A DNA stretch of 64,000 nucleotides from Pseudoalteromonas luteoviolacea. GTDB taxonomy: Bacteria > Pseudomonadota > Gammaproteobacteria > Enterobacterales > Alteromonadaceae. The stretch spans positions 372,001 to 436,000 of the forward strand of contig NZ_CP015412.1 of the NCBI RefSeq assembly GCF_001750165.1, given 5' to 3'. The notes under the pieces are model-generated. The model was given only the letters and a program-made list of their open reading frames with translations, had not been told where the DNA came from and made no database searches. This document shows, piece by piece, positions 17,213 to 25,036 of this stretch; positions within the stretch are counted from its first letter, which is position 1; every line of letters starts with the position of its first letter. A program made the translations under genes and the position numbers.

Positions 17213-17369
17213 ATGGCTAATTGGCTAAGGCTATTGGTATTTTTATATGAATGTTTTTGATGTTGCCTGCTAGAGTTTTCAGTCCATTTTCCTAGTTTAA
17301 TTTATTTATCTTGAAACTTTGTAATATTACATAAAGTTAATTGTTATATAACTTAATTTTAACGACAAT

Positions 17370-17443
17370 GGGGGTACCTTTTACCGTAGTCCTTTTGGGC
17401 GAGATATTGATACTCGCAAAAGGGTATGAGGTTTGACGACCCC
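17370..17443 (+). promoter_or_regulatory. Foldable 5' leader element of unknown class
   Basis: The 366-base gap before the next gene contains a nested stem. The outer GGGG pairs with CCCC at 17440-17443, an intermediate ACCTT with GAGGT, an inner CCTTTT (17391-17396) with AAAAGG, and an apical GCGAG (17399-17403) with CTCGC (17413-17417). It ends 72 bases before the start codon at 17516. It matches no riboswitch consensus I can recall (not GEMM, TPP or cobalamin), and there is no U-tract after it. It could be an RNA leader or a DNA-level feature. Confidence 0.4.
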
Positions 17444-17515
17444 TAAAATCGGTCACATATTGTGGTCGAGTTTAACTAGCGATAAGAAATAAAGAACATT
17501 CAAAAGGAGAGTTTC

Positions 17516-18025
17516 ATGATTAAGTTAGCTGCAATATCACTAGCAATTGCTTCAATGGTGTCACTGAGTGCACAGGCTGCGCCTATTACAACGGTTGAAG
17601 TAGAAGCCGCACAAAAAGGCTGGGGTGAAGGGATCGTAAAAATCGGACAAGCGAAAGATCCAAAAAAAGCAGCGATTAAGCATTTGGAGGAATTCTATGC
17701 GTTTAATAACGGTCAGGTACTGTTTAAGCCGACTTTGGCGTCAGTTGACCAATTTCGAGGCACACAAAAAGAAGCTTTATCTTATTTTGTAGGCCAAGAT
17801 TTGGCAGAAGACAAAGGGTTCGCATTAGCGCCTTATGTTAAGGTTCGCTGGGAAAATGAAGGGATCATCACAGATGGTAACTCAGCTATGTCGATGGGTA
17901 ATTACTACTTTACTAAGAAAAATGGTGAAGAAATTAAAGTAGAGTATTCATTTGGTTATATCAAAGACGAAGCAGGTAATGTAAAAATTAACCTTCACCA
18001 CTCTTCTTTGCCATTTAAGCTGTAA
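17516..18025 (+). CDS. Secreted small protein, possible NTF2-like fold
   Basis: A 169-residue protein with a clear signal peptide (MIKLAAISLAIASMVSLSAQAA, cleaved after AQA-A). The mature part has the pattern of a SnoaL/NTF2-like domain: helices near VEAAQKGWGEGIVKIGQ and KKAAIKHLEEFYAF, then strands such as VLFKPTLASV, YVKVRWENEGIIT, SAMSMGNYYFT and IKVEYSFGYIKD. The C-terminal INLHHSSLPF block recurs in proteins of this type. No catalytic residues can be named. A strong ribosome site (AAAAGGAGAG) precedes the ATG, and the long structured leader upstream suggests regulated expression. The fold assignment is inference. Confidence 0.7.
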   Translation: MIKLAAISLAIASMVSLSAQAAPITTVEVEAAQKGWGEGIVKIGQAKDPKKAAIKHLEEFYAFNNGQVLFKPTLASVDQFRGTQKEALSYFVGQDLAEDKGFALAPYVKVRWENEGIITDGNSAMSMGNYYFTKKNGEEIKVEYSFGYIKDEAGNVKINLHHSSLPFKL

Positions 18026-18044
18026 CTGCGCTTTAATCGTGCTT

Positions 18045-18071
18045 CCAATACCTGTGTGATGCAGGTATTGG
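18045..18071 (+). terminator. Terminator hairpin
   Basis: A perfect 10-bp inverted repeat (CCAATACCTG / CAGGTATTGG, 7-base loop) lies 20 bases after the stop codon at 18025. The following GCGTATGTTCTTT has only a weak T-tract. The position argues for a terminator. The remaining bases up to 18311 show no other gene. Confidence 0.6.
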
Positions 18072-18311
18072 GCGTATGTTCTTTAAAGCGAGCTCGCCAA
18101 ACTCCCAGTGGTTATTTTATCGCTTCTTTTAAAACATACCTTTTGGTCTACGATTTAGTAATTGTGCATTTGACATAAGGGCGTGTAATTAGTTACAACA
18201 CTCCGAGTTATTATCTGCCATAAATTGAAAGTGTTTATATTTTTTGTCTTCTAATTTTTGGCGGTTGTTTGGCATAAAATCATGCTCAAAATCATAATGA
18301 AAGAAAGTTTT

Positions 18312-19127
18312 ATGCGTTTCATCATCTCATCTTTATCTTGTTTATTACTTTTATTGCATACGCCGGAATCACTCGCGAGCTCACGAGTATCCAAAGTGGT
18401 TACTACTGAACACTTAGAGTGGGGGTATCTCAACCCGTTAAGAGGAAAGTTGAGCCCTGGCGCGGTAAACCTTTGGGGAGATAGAACAAAAAATAGCGCC
18501 ACAGGTATGTTAGTCCGCTTTAAAAAAGGGTTTGAGTCTCCACCGCATATACATAATATCACCTACCGAGGTGTGGTGATCGATGGTCTATTGCACAATG
18601 ATGACCCAAGTGCTGAAAAAATGTGGATGCCCAGAGGATCGTATTGGACTCAGCCTGCAGGAGAGTCTCATATCACTGCAGCCAGTGGCAATACTAATAT
18701 GATATATCTTGAAATCGATTCAGGTCCTTATTTGGTAAGACCTATGGATCAAGCATTTGATAATGGAGAAAGACCGCTCAACCTGCACAAAAACAATATT
18801 GTTTGGCTTGATCAAAAAGCGGCTTCATATCTTAAAAGTCCCAATGTGAGGGCAACACAGCTGTGGCGTAGTGACAACGCAGTGAGTGGGTATATGATAA
18901 AGCTGCCTAAGAAATTTAACGGTGTGATAGTGAGCAAAGCAAGCGAATTTAGAGCCGTAGTTATTTCCGGACAAGTAAGCTATCGCTCTAGTGAGCAAAA
19001 CGTTATAACGCTAGACGCTGGTAGTTACATTGAATCCACAGCTGCATTGGATCATTTTGTGACGACCCCTAATAATGAAGATGTTATTTTGTATATTCGC
19101 ACAGATAATCAATTTGAGATCAGATAA
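18312..19127 (+). CDS. Secreted cupin protein (DUF4437-like)
   Basis: A 271-residue protein with a signal peptide when started at ATG 18312 (MRFIISSLSCLLLLLHTPESLAS). This start is preferred over upstream TTG 18258 and ATG 18297 because GAAAG precedes it at proper spacing and it gives a clean signal sequence. Two cupin-type halves are visible. The first has FESPPHIHNITYRGVVIDGLLHND...MPRGSYWTQPAGESHITAA, with His residues placed as metal ligands. The second, from LWRSDNAVSGYMIKLP, is less conserved (VVISGQVSY, LDAGSYIES). The pattern fits DUF4437-type cupins. Substrate is unknown and a periplasmic location is expected. Confidence 0.75.
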   Translation: MRFIISSLSCLLLLLHTPESLASSRVSKVVTTEHLEWGYLNPLRGKLSPGAVNLWGDRTKNSATGMLVRFKKGFESPPHIHNITYRGVVIDGLLHNDDPSAEKMWMPRGSYWTQPAGESHITAASGNTNMIYLEIDSGPYLVRPMDQAFDNGERPLNLHKNNIVWLDQKAASYLKSPNVRATQLWRSDNAVSGYMIKLPKKFNGVIVSKASEFRAVVISGQVSYRSSEQNVITLDAGSYIESTAALDHFVTTPNNEDVILYIRTDNQFEIR

Positions 19128-19259
19128 ATAGAGCTCTGTCATGTCATTGGCGTGTTTGTGTCATGCTGCTGTCGCTATCGGGTCTGGTCAGTGTCAGGTA
19201 ATATTTTTCTTACAGTTAGTATCATGACCCGATATTATCATTTTAAAGGGATGGCAAAT

Positions 19260-19742
19260 ATGAGTCAGGATGTGAAATTAAGTAAAGAAAAAATACATAA
19301 ATTGCGTATGGCTAAATGCTGGAGTCAGGATGAACTTGCAGCTGCGAGCAGTTTAAGTGTCAGGACTATTCAGCGGGTGGAAAAAACGGGGTCTGCATCG
19401 TTGGAAACCACAAAAGCGCTTGCATCTGTTTTTGGTGTTACACCCACAGCCCTTCAGTCCTCAAAAAGGGTTGAAAACATGACATTTAATTTTATATGTA
19501 AATACGCGTGGTTAATGGCATTTGCTGCTGCAAGCCTATTTTTCGGAATGTGGATAATTGATATTCTTATACCGACGCTTAAAGGGGCTGACTTTAATCA
19601 ACAGTATGAATTGCATGGCAACTTTAGGTACCTAGACTTTGGTGGAACCTGTTTCGTCATTGGGTTTGTTTTGTTAGGGCTGAATATTCTTTATGACTAT
19701 CTGTCTCAAAAAAGATTACTTAATGACACCAACAATAAATAA
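19260..19742 (+). CDS. Membrane-tethered XRE-family helix-turn-helix protein
   Basis: A 160-residue protein when started at ATG 19260, where AAAGGG lies 9 bases upstream. Earlier in-frame starts at 19224 and 19251 are possible. Residues 10-65 form an XRE HTH: KIHKLRMAKCWSQDELAAASSLSVRTIQRVEKTGSASLETTKALASVFGV. The C-terminal half has two hydrophobic spans (YAWLMAFAAASLFFGMWIIDILI and FVIGFVLLGLNILYDYL), which would anchor the regulator in the inner membrane. Such HTH plus two-helix proteins are common in marine gammaproteobacteria. Its target is unknown. It is 132 bases downstream of the cupin gene on the same strand. Confidence 0.8.
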   Translation: MSQDVKLSKEKIHKLRMAKCWSQDELAAASSLSVRTIQRVEKTGSASLETTKALASVFGVTPTALQSSKRVENMTFNFICKYAWLMAFAAASLFFGMWIIDILIPTLKGADFNQQYELHGNFRYLDFGGTCFVIGFVLLGLNILYDYLSQKRLLNDTNNK

Positions 19743-19869
19743 GGCCAGTGTATCCATAATCTATCAGGTTTAAACTACAGATTGACGAATAATTGATTAG
19801 ATGAGTCGTTTTGATTTGCCAGAAATGAGCAAGCCTCAGATCTGACAAATCAATTTCTTATCTATTGAG

Positions 19870-20940
19870 CTATTTTTTATTTTTTACTTCAAACAACAAA
19901 ATCTGACTAAGCTGCTTGCCATGAATGTTAAAGTTATTATCTGATACCATTAGCAAACTTTGATTTCCGTTTGAAAGTCGCGGACCAAATGTCATACCTT
20001 CTAAGTTGTCAATATGCTTTGAACCTAATTGATGTTTTATTGATTCCATATTTAACACTAATGTTTTTTTTGCAGCTTGGTAAGGATCACTTTTCAATGA
20101 TGCTAATTGCGACGTATCCGTTGCATTTTTAATGTCAATGAGGAAGATACTAACGCTATTCCCACCGTCTGGGATCCCCGCTGTATATGAGCGCTCCATA
20201 GTTAAGAACTGATGTTCATTAATTTGTAAAATCTCTACGAGTCCAGTTGTACGAAATGCATCAGGCTTTGCTTCGGGGCGATTGACCATAGGTTCTAGAA
20301 AATAAGCGAACTGTTTTTGCATTTTTTTTGAGACGAAATCAAAGTAAGAAATACGGATCATGCTACCGTGCTTGATAGAGGCTTTTTCTCCATCTTGTTT
20401 GAGTGGCCCCTCCATTGACACCCACATACCTTTACCTGATGGTGAGATCGTCAACCCTTCAAACACAGCGTTGTGTCTAGGTCCGGATACTTTGTTTATA
20501 TCAAACATGCTTGGTAGCTCAAATCGTGACATGCCTGATTCTGTTTGCAAGAATATTGCAGGTGATTTGTTGTACTTTATGCTGCCTTCGCTACTCCAAG
20601 CGATACCGCTATTATTTGGCAATGCGCGCAGGCTTTCTGGATCGGCGACGATTGACCGTTCATTTTTGCTAATTAGTTGGATAGATTGTTCAAACTTAAC
20701 ATCGGTAAACTTGTTTTCATTGATTTGAATAGTGGCGGAGAAATACCTTGGATTATCTGCGTCATCTGCAATCATCAAGTATTTGCCGTTTGCAAACTCA
20801 ATACTTGATAGGCCCCCGACAGTATCTCCTTTGATTTTTAGGTCTGCAGGCACAATGAATTCATCTAAGTATGAAAGCTGCATAGTTGCAGAGTGAGCAA
20901 AAAAAGGTGCTAAAAGGGCAAAGAATAAATAATTGCGCAT
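19870..20940 (-). CDS. Secreted phytase-like esterase (esterase-like activity of phytase family)
   Basis: A 356-residue exported protein with signal peptide MRNYLFFALLAPFFAHSA. The body matches the PF13449 type: GGLSSIEFANGKYLMIADDADNPRYFSATI near the start, DPESLRALPNNSGIAWSSEG, HNAVFEGLTISPSGKGMWVSMEGPL, FLTMERSYTAG and LDNLEGMTFGPRLSNGNQSLLMVSDNNF. These are the repeated strands of a beta-propeller lined with acidic and Asn residues. Members are called phytase-like or phosphoesterase-like, but substrates are mostly untested. It is divergent from nothing obvious and appears monocistronic. Confidence 0.8.
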   Translation of the reverse strand: MRNYLFFALLAPFFAHSATMQLSYLDEFIVPADLKIKGDTVGGLSSIEFANGKYLMIADDADNPRYFSATIQINENKFTDVKFEQSIQLISKNERSIVADPESLRALPNNSGIAWSSEGSIKYNKSPAIFLQTESGMSRFELPSMFDINKVSGPRHNAVFEGLTISPSGKGMWVSMEGPLKQDGEKASIKHGSMIRISYFDFVSKKMQKQFAYFLEPMVNRPEAKPDAFRTTGLVEILQINEHQFLTMERSYTAGIPDGGNSVSIFLIDIKNATDTSQLASLKSDPYQAAKKTLVLNMESIKHQLGSKHIDNLEGMTFGPRLSNGNQSLLMVSDNNFNIHGKQLSQILLFEVKNKK

Positions 20941-21228
20941 AATGTTTTATCAACAAATGAATTAGAACTGAGGAATATACGCGGGTATCGTTAAGTTTGC
21001 ATCACAATACTAATAAAAAATTAGTTAATTTGAACTTCTGTACTGACAGAAGTCTTTATTGTTTGTGGATATTGCTTAGCGGAGAAAATTGTGCCCGGTT
21101 TTAGTGGGCAACATAACCTCTGCTGGCCGAGAAAACTTTTATCAGTCGTGATTCAATCATAAGTTTGAAGGAGACTGAAGGGCATTCGTTTCATTCCGAA
21201 AAAGCTGATTATGGCTCTGTGAACTTCG

Positions 21229-21567
21229 TTGATTAAATTTTTAATTAATTTACATTACAGTCTGTTACTTAGTGCCAAAATTAGATACAGCAGTTTATTA
21301 TTAAGTTATTTACAACGAAAGCAAAATAGATCCCTACCGCATGTTTTTGGTGCCGAGATCAATATCGCAAGAGTAGCTATTGTTATATTGTTTGGTTTAT
21401 TGCATGGCCTTTCTTATAGTGATGGTGATATTGTTTTTTCTGCTTTAAATACCTTACTTACAGGGTTTTACGGATTTATATTCTTGTGGCTCAGAGAGCG
21501 AACAGGCAGTTTACTTATGCCTATTTTGTCACATAATGCAATTAACCTAATCGGACAGTTCTTTTAA
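21229..21567 (+). pseudogene. Remnant of CPBP (CAAX-type) membrane protease
   Basis: The 112-codon frame starts only at TTG 21229 with no convincing ribosome site. Its C-terminal part has CPBP motifs: ILFGLLHGLSYSDGDIVFSALNTLLTGFYGFIFLWLRERTGSLLMPILSHNAINLIGQFF, in which FxxxH and HxxxN metal-binding motifs are intact. The essential EExxxR motif should precede LLLSYLQRK, but the sequence there reads LSAKIRYSS, so both glutamates are absent, and the usual N-terminal membrane spans are missing. I read it as a truncated, inactive relic. A non-catalytic short membrane protein cannot be excluded. The upstream 20941-21228 interval has no other gene. Confidence 0.55.
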
Positions 21568-21613
21568 ATAGGCGTAGCAAAAGGTTCTTTGATTCGGTTC
21601 ACACTTTCAAAGA

Positions 21614-21636
21614 GAGTAAACTTTAATAGTTTACTC
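21614..21636. terminator. Bidirectional terminator between convergent genes
   Basis: A perfect 9-bp inverted repeat (GAGTAAACT / AGTTTACTC, loop TTAAT) sits between the end of the CPBP remnant (21567) and the end of the convergent ArsR gene (21666). The location suggests it serves both directions. Confidence 0.6.
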
Positions 21637-21665
21637 ATGCATCTGTTCCACGTTGCTAGTTTAGG

Positions 21666-22355
21666 TTAACTTTGGGTTTGAGGTTTTATCAAAAATGTTG
21701 TGTGAAAAGACTTCAGCCCTTTTGCCGAAAAGGTAATAGCGCGACTATCCAAGTCTCTTTCTGCCCATTGCTTTTCAAATATGAAATCTAAAACCCATCT
21801 TCCTAAGCTGCCAGCTAAGTGGTTTCTTCTCTCACTCCAATCTAAGCATGATTTACAGATCGGGCGTTTAGCTTTCTCAAGCGCCGATACATCGACGCCT
21901 AAACTGTTAAAGTGGGCTTTGCCTTTTTCAGTGAGTACAGATTGTTCACCCAAGTCTATAAGCATATCGGCTGATACCAGCGCATCATAAAGCTTAACCC
22001 CAAGCTCACCAGCTAAATGGTCATAGCATACTCTAGCAAATTTTAATCTGGGGTCCGCTGGTCCTGTATTGACAGTAGCTGATGAATAAGATGAGACAAC
22101 AAGTAACTGTTCTAGCACTGTCGCAACATGTTGCCCTTTTAATTGAAAATACTTATGACGACCTTGCTTTCGAACTTGCAATAGCTCGCCGTCGACTAAT
22201 TTTCCCAGGTGACTACTGGCAGTCTGCGCTGTGATCTCGGCTTCTAAAGTCAGCTCTGTTGCGGTGAGGGCTTTTCCTCCCATAAGGGCTATCAACATTT
22301 TTGAGCGAGCAGGGTCTGCAATTAACCCTGCGACATTCGAAATATTTGGTTCCAT
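21666..22355 (-). CDS. ArsR-family winged-helix transcriptional regulator
   Basis: A 229-residue repressor-type protein. The N-terminal winged helix is visible as ISNVAGLIADPARSKMLIALMGGKALTATELTLEAEITAQTASSHLGKLVDGELLQVRKQGRHKYFQLKG. The C-terminal half has CKSCLDWSERRNHLAGSLGRWVLDFIFEKQWAERD, a CxDWSERRxHLAG block typical of one ArsR subgroup; the CxxC pair could bind a metal or be redox-sensitive. It is divergent from the NIPSNAP/ABM gene pair, and a perfect palindrome (22369-22384) lies 13 bases upstream of its start, so autoregulation and control of that pair are likely. The ligand is unknown. Confidence 0.88.
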   Translation of the reverse strand: MEPNISNVAGLIADPARSKMLIALMGGKALTATELTLEAEITAQTASSHLGKLVDGELLQVRKQGRHKYFQLKGQHVATVLEQLLVVSSYSSATVNTGPADPRLKFARVCYDHLAGELGVKLYDALVSADMLIDLGEQSVLTEKGKAHFNSLGVDVSALEKAKRPICKSCLDWSERRNHLAGSLGRWVLDFIFEKQWAERDLDSRAITFSAKGLKSFHTTFLIKPQTQS

Positions 22356-22368
22356 AACTTCTTAATAG

Positions 22369-22384
22369 TTCGATGCACATCGAA
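22369..22384. promoter_or_regulatory. Palindromic operator candidate for the ArsR regulator
   Basis: Perfect inverted repeat TTCGATG-CA-CATCGAA in the 84-base gap between the divergent ArsR gene and the NIPSNAP gene. ArsR-family dimers bind such palindromes, and its position close to the regulator start suits repression in both directions. Confidence 0.65.
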
Positions 22385-22439
22385 GCATAACATTTTCAAA
22401 GCGTTAGACTGCCTCAAAACAATAAAGGAAGCAAACTAA

Positions 22440-22772
22440 ATGTATATGACCTGTTTCATAGAATACGAAATCGACCCAAGTAAATTAGCGCAATTTAATC
22501 AATACTCGAAAAATTGGGGAGAGATTATTCCTCGCCTAGGGGGAGAGTTGATTGGCTACTTCATGCCTTATGAAGGGGACAATAAGCGAGCCTATGGCCT
22601 TATTGCATTTAGCAGTCTTGCAGATTACGAGTCATACCGTCATAGATTAAGGGCTGATGAACAAGCTCAAGCAAACTTTCAGTTTGCGCTACGAGAGCGT
22701 TTTATTTTGCACGAAAAACGTTATTTCCTGAGTGGTGTTGAAGGCACATTAACATTAATTGGAGACAAATGA
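22440..22772 (+). CDS. NIPSNAP-family protein
   Basis: A 110-residue ferredoxin-like alpha+beta protein. The pattern MYMTCFIEYEIDPSKLAQFNQYSKNWGEIIPRLGGELIGYFMPYEGDNKRAYGLIAFSSLADYESYRHRL followed by LRERFILHEKRYFL is that of NIPSNAP proteins, which are dimeric alpha-beta barrel proteins related to ABM monooxygenases. Bacterial members have no settled biochemical role. It is translated just before the ABM gene (stop TGA at 22770-22772, next ATG at 22774) and diverges from an ArsR regulator, suggesting a small inducible unit responding to a reactive compound. Confidence 0.85.
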   Translation: MYMTCFIEYEIDPSKLAQFNQYSKNWGEIIPRLGGELIGYFMPYEGDNKRAYGLIAFSSLADYESYRHRLRADEQAQANFQFALRERFILHEKRYFLSGVEGTLTLIGDK

Positions 22773-22773
22773 G

Positions 22774-23109
22774 ATGATCGCAGTGATATTTGAAGTGACT
22801 CTCAAACCTGAAGGCAAAGAGCGCTATTTTGATACAGCTGCCGAGCTGAAAAACTTACTTGTAAAGCAAGCTGGGTTTATCTCAATTGAGCGTTTTGCTC
22901 ATGTTTCTCACTCTGACAAATATCTTTCCTTATCATTTTGGGAAAATGAAGATTCGGTTTTAAAGTGGCGAGCTAATATCGAACACCAGCGCGCTCAAGT
23001 ATTGGGTAAATCTATGCTATTTGCAGATTTCCGACTGCGTGTTGCTACTGTCATTAGAGATTATGATATGAGTGGCTCAAGTGACACGCAGAGAAAGTTA
23101 GAGATCTAA
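22774..23109 (+). CDS. Antibiotic biosynthesis monooxygenase (ABM) domain protein
   Basis: A 111-residue protein when started at ATG 22774, which has GGAGA eight bases upstream; a TTG at 22759 would add five residues. The sequence MIAVIFEVTLKPEGKERYFDTAAELKNLLVKQAGFISIERFAHVSHSDKYLSLSFWENEDSVLKWRANIEHQRAQ is a single ABM dimeric alpha-beta barrel domain. Members include quinone-forming monooxygenases and heme-degrading proteins, but many are uncharacterised. Heme or quinone chemistry is possible; no specific substrate can be inferred. It is coupled with the NIPSNAP gene, probably under ArsR control. Confidence 0.85.
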   Translation: MIAVIFEVTLKPEGKERYFDTAAELKNLLVKQAGFISIERFAHVSHSDKYLSLSFWENEDSVLKWRANIEHQRAQVLGKSMLFADFRLRVATVIRDYDMSGSSDTQRKLEI

Positions 23110-23343
23110 TGTGAAAATTACCGGGTACTTAAAGGTGCATGTGAGACTGAACAAAAATTGCTGGACCATGCTTTTGAGTATTAAATTCAATGCAAGTTGC
23201 TGAAGTACATTTCTCCATAGCAGTAAGTTCGCTAGAGGAAGTCGAGAGTGAGTTTTTTCCTCATTAACGTGTTTTCTCCTAACAGTACTAATTATGTTCA
23301 GGACCTGGTGTAAACTTTCTATTAATTGAAAGAGGTAAAATAC

Positions 23344-23364
23344 AAAGCCACTTAGTGTGGCTTT
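23344..23364. terminator. Bidirectional intrinsic terminator
   Basis: A perfect 8-bp stem (AAAGCCAC / GTGGCTTT, 5-base loop) with ATATTTTC following on the plus strand and GTATTTT on the minus strand. It lies between the ABM gene end (23109) and the M24 peptidase gene end (23411), and can serve both. The rest of the 300-base gap shows nothing else. Confidence 0.75.
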
Positions 23365-23410
23365 ATATTTTCAATCAAACTAAAAAATAAGAGGCTTGAT
23401 GTGAGCAACT

Positions 23411-24763
23411 TTATCTGATCACGTGCCACTTGGTTTGCCTGCCAGCTAAATACCAAACATGCGTACCGTCGAATACCGCGTCTTGTTCTAGCTTGATCTG
23501 AACCCACTGGTTATCCCACTCTGGTAATTGAATCTTAATATTTCCCTCGATGGCATATACCGTATTTGGATAGAGTTTCCAATCACCTTGGATAGGAGTT
23601 GGACCTTGATTATCCCACATACCTATTGTTGGACCTGGTGCATGACCAACGAAACCCAATGGGTGCGTATAGGTACTGCTGATAATATTTGCAGATTTAC
23701 TATCTCGAATGGTATCAGCCAGTATCTGATTACCTGTAAGTCCTGTTTTAAAGTTGCTGGTTAGAATGTCTTGCCAGCGATTCCCAACAGACATTGCATT
23801 TTTCAATCCTTTTGGTACTTCCGTTTCATTGAGCTTTAATACGTAGCCCATTTCTTGCGTGTCAGTACATTGATTGAGATAGCATATGCCTACATCGGTG
23901 TGGATGATGTCCCCAGGTAAAATGACTCGGTTATACTTACCCATGAATACTTCATCTTTCGGAGGGTTATCACCGCGGCGTTGAATATTGACATAAGGTT
24001 GGAACCAAGGACGAAGTTGTAGTTCTTCAAAGCGTTCACGAAGGTACCACTCTACATCTGTGGTTGTTGTAACTCCAGGGGTTATTACTTTGTTTGAAAA
24101 GGCTTCAGCAATAACGCGTCTTGCAATGGTGACCGCTTGAGGGTAAACATTAAGTTCCTTTTCGCTGCGTGTTTCTAGCCATCTGATTACGAGGTTTTCA
24201 GCACTGACTAACCGCTTTTCATATTTATTAGGTAAATACTTTTTCAGCTGATTGTGTAAGCCAACACTTAAACCATCTGCGAGCGCCCAGTCTTCACTGA
24301 TATTTATACCAATTCGTTTTGGGTCTTTCTCAGCGATTACCTCGGCCAAACGCTGCCATTGTTCTTCATTACTGCCGCCTTTCCAAACAGTAGGGTATAG
24401 ATCCCCGATTGGGTAGCGGCTAACACTGAAACGCTCCACACTACCATCTGGCTTCTTAGAGAAAACGAGCAAAGTTGTGCGTCTAGCTGCAAAAGTCGGT
24501 TGCGGGACAAGTGTATAAAACAATTTGTCCTCTCCGTACTCTCTATTAATCACCAACCACATATCTAAGTCGGCTTCATCCATGAGTTTAGGAAGGAGGT
24601 TATCGAGTCTATTGGTGACCATTCTATTGATTGGCTCTACACGCTCTTTAAAACTTAATACGTCTGGTAGTGCTTTAATTTCGCGTCCTTGGGAGAATTC
24701 TTGTGCAGCAAGAGACGTGCTGAGACCTAAAAAGGCTCCAAATAGTCCAAAAATCTTATACAT
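23411..24763 (-). CDS. Secreted M24-family metallopeptidase (Xaa-Pro aminopeptidase-like)
   Basis: A 450-residue exported protein with signal peptide MYKIFGLFGAFLGLSTSLAAQ. The N-terminal domain (about 40-200, MDEADLDMWLVINREYGEDKLFYTLVP...RRTTLLVFS) is of the creatinase/prolidase type. The C-terminal pita-bread domain carries likely dinuclear metal ligands in IHTDVGICYLNQCTDTQEMGY (two Asp), THPLGFVGHAPGP (His), AIEGNI (Glu) and LEQDAVF (Glu). M24 enzymes of this group remove N-terminal residues preceding proline. The periplasmic/secreted location fits peptide scavenging in marine bacteria. The annotation as aminopeptidase is by family; activity may differ. Confidence 0.85.
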   Translation of the reverse strand: MYKIFGLFGAFLGLSTSLAAQEFSQGREIKALPDVLSFKERVEPINRMVTNRLDNLLPKLMDEADLDMWLVINREYGEDKLFYTLVPQPTFAARRTTLLVFSKKPDGSVERFSVSRYPIGDLYPTVWKGGSNEEQWQRLAEVIAEKDPKRIGINISEDWALADGLSVGLHNQLKKYLPNKYEKRLVSAENLVIRWLETRSEKELNVYPQAVTIARRVIAEAFSNKVITPGVTTTTDVEWYLRERFEELQLRPWFQPYVNIQRRGDNPPKDEVFMGKYNRVILPGDIIHTDVGICYLNQCTDTQEMGYVLKLNETEVPKGLKNAMSVGNRWQDILTSNFKTGLTGNQILADTIRDSKSANIISSTYTHPLGFVGHAPGPTIGMWDNQGPTPIQGDWKLYPNTVYAIEGNIKIQLPEWDNQWVQIKLEQDAVFDGTHVWYLAGRQTKWHVIR

Positions 24764-25005
24764 ATTGATCCTACTGTTTATTTAATCAAAATTTGAAGGC
24801 TACCTTTTATTACGAGCCCTAAAATCAGTGTCTTTATTGTTAGTAAGAGCAATGATGATATGCGAATGAAAATTTGACGGCAACTGAAATGCCATGAATT
24901 ACAAAGCAGCTTTTTTACATAATATGAAATTATGCTGCGATTTAACATTGAGTAACTATTAAATCGCAGAGAGTTATTTTATTGTTTACCAATACTATTA
25001 ACTGG

Positions 25006-25030
25006 GGCCGACTTATATGCTAAGTTGGCC
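25006..25030 (-). terminator. Terminator hairpin of the discoidin-domain gene
   Basis: Imperfect inverted repeat GGCC-x-ACTTA / TAAGT-x-GGCC with a 5-base loop, 7 bases after the minus-strand stop at 25037. There is no long U-tract, but placement and stem strength support a terminator. The gap from 24764 to 25005 shows no gene. Confidence 0.5.
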
Positions 25031-25036
25031 TTAAAT

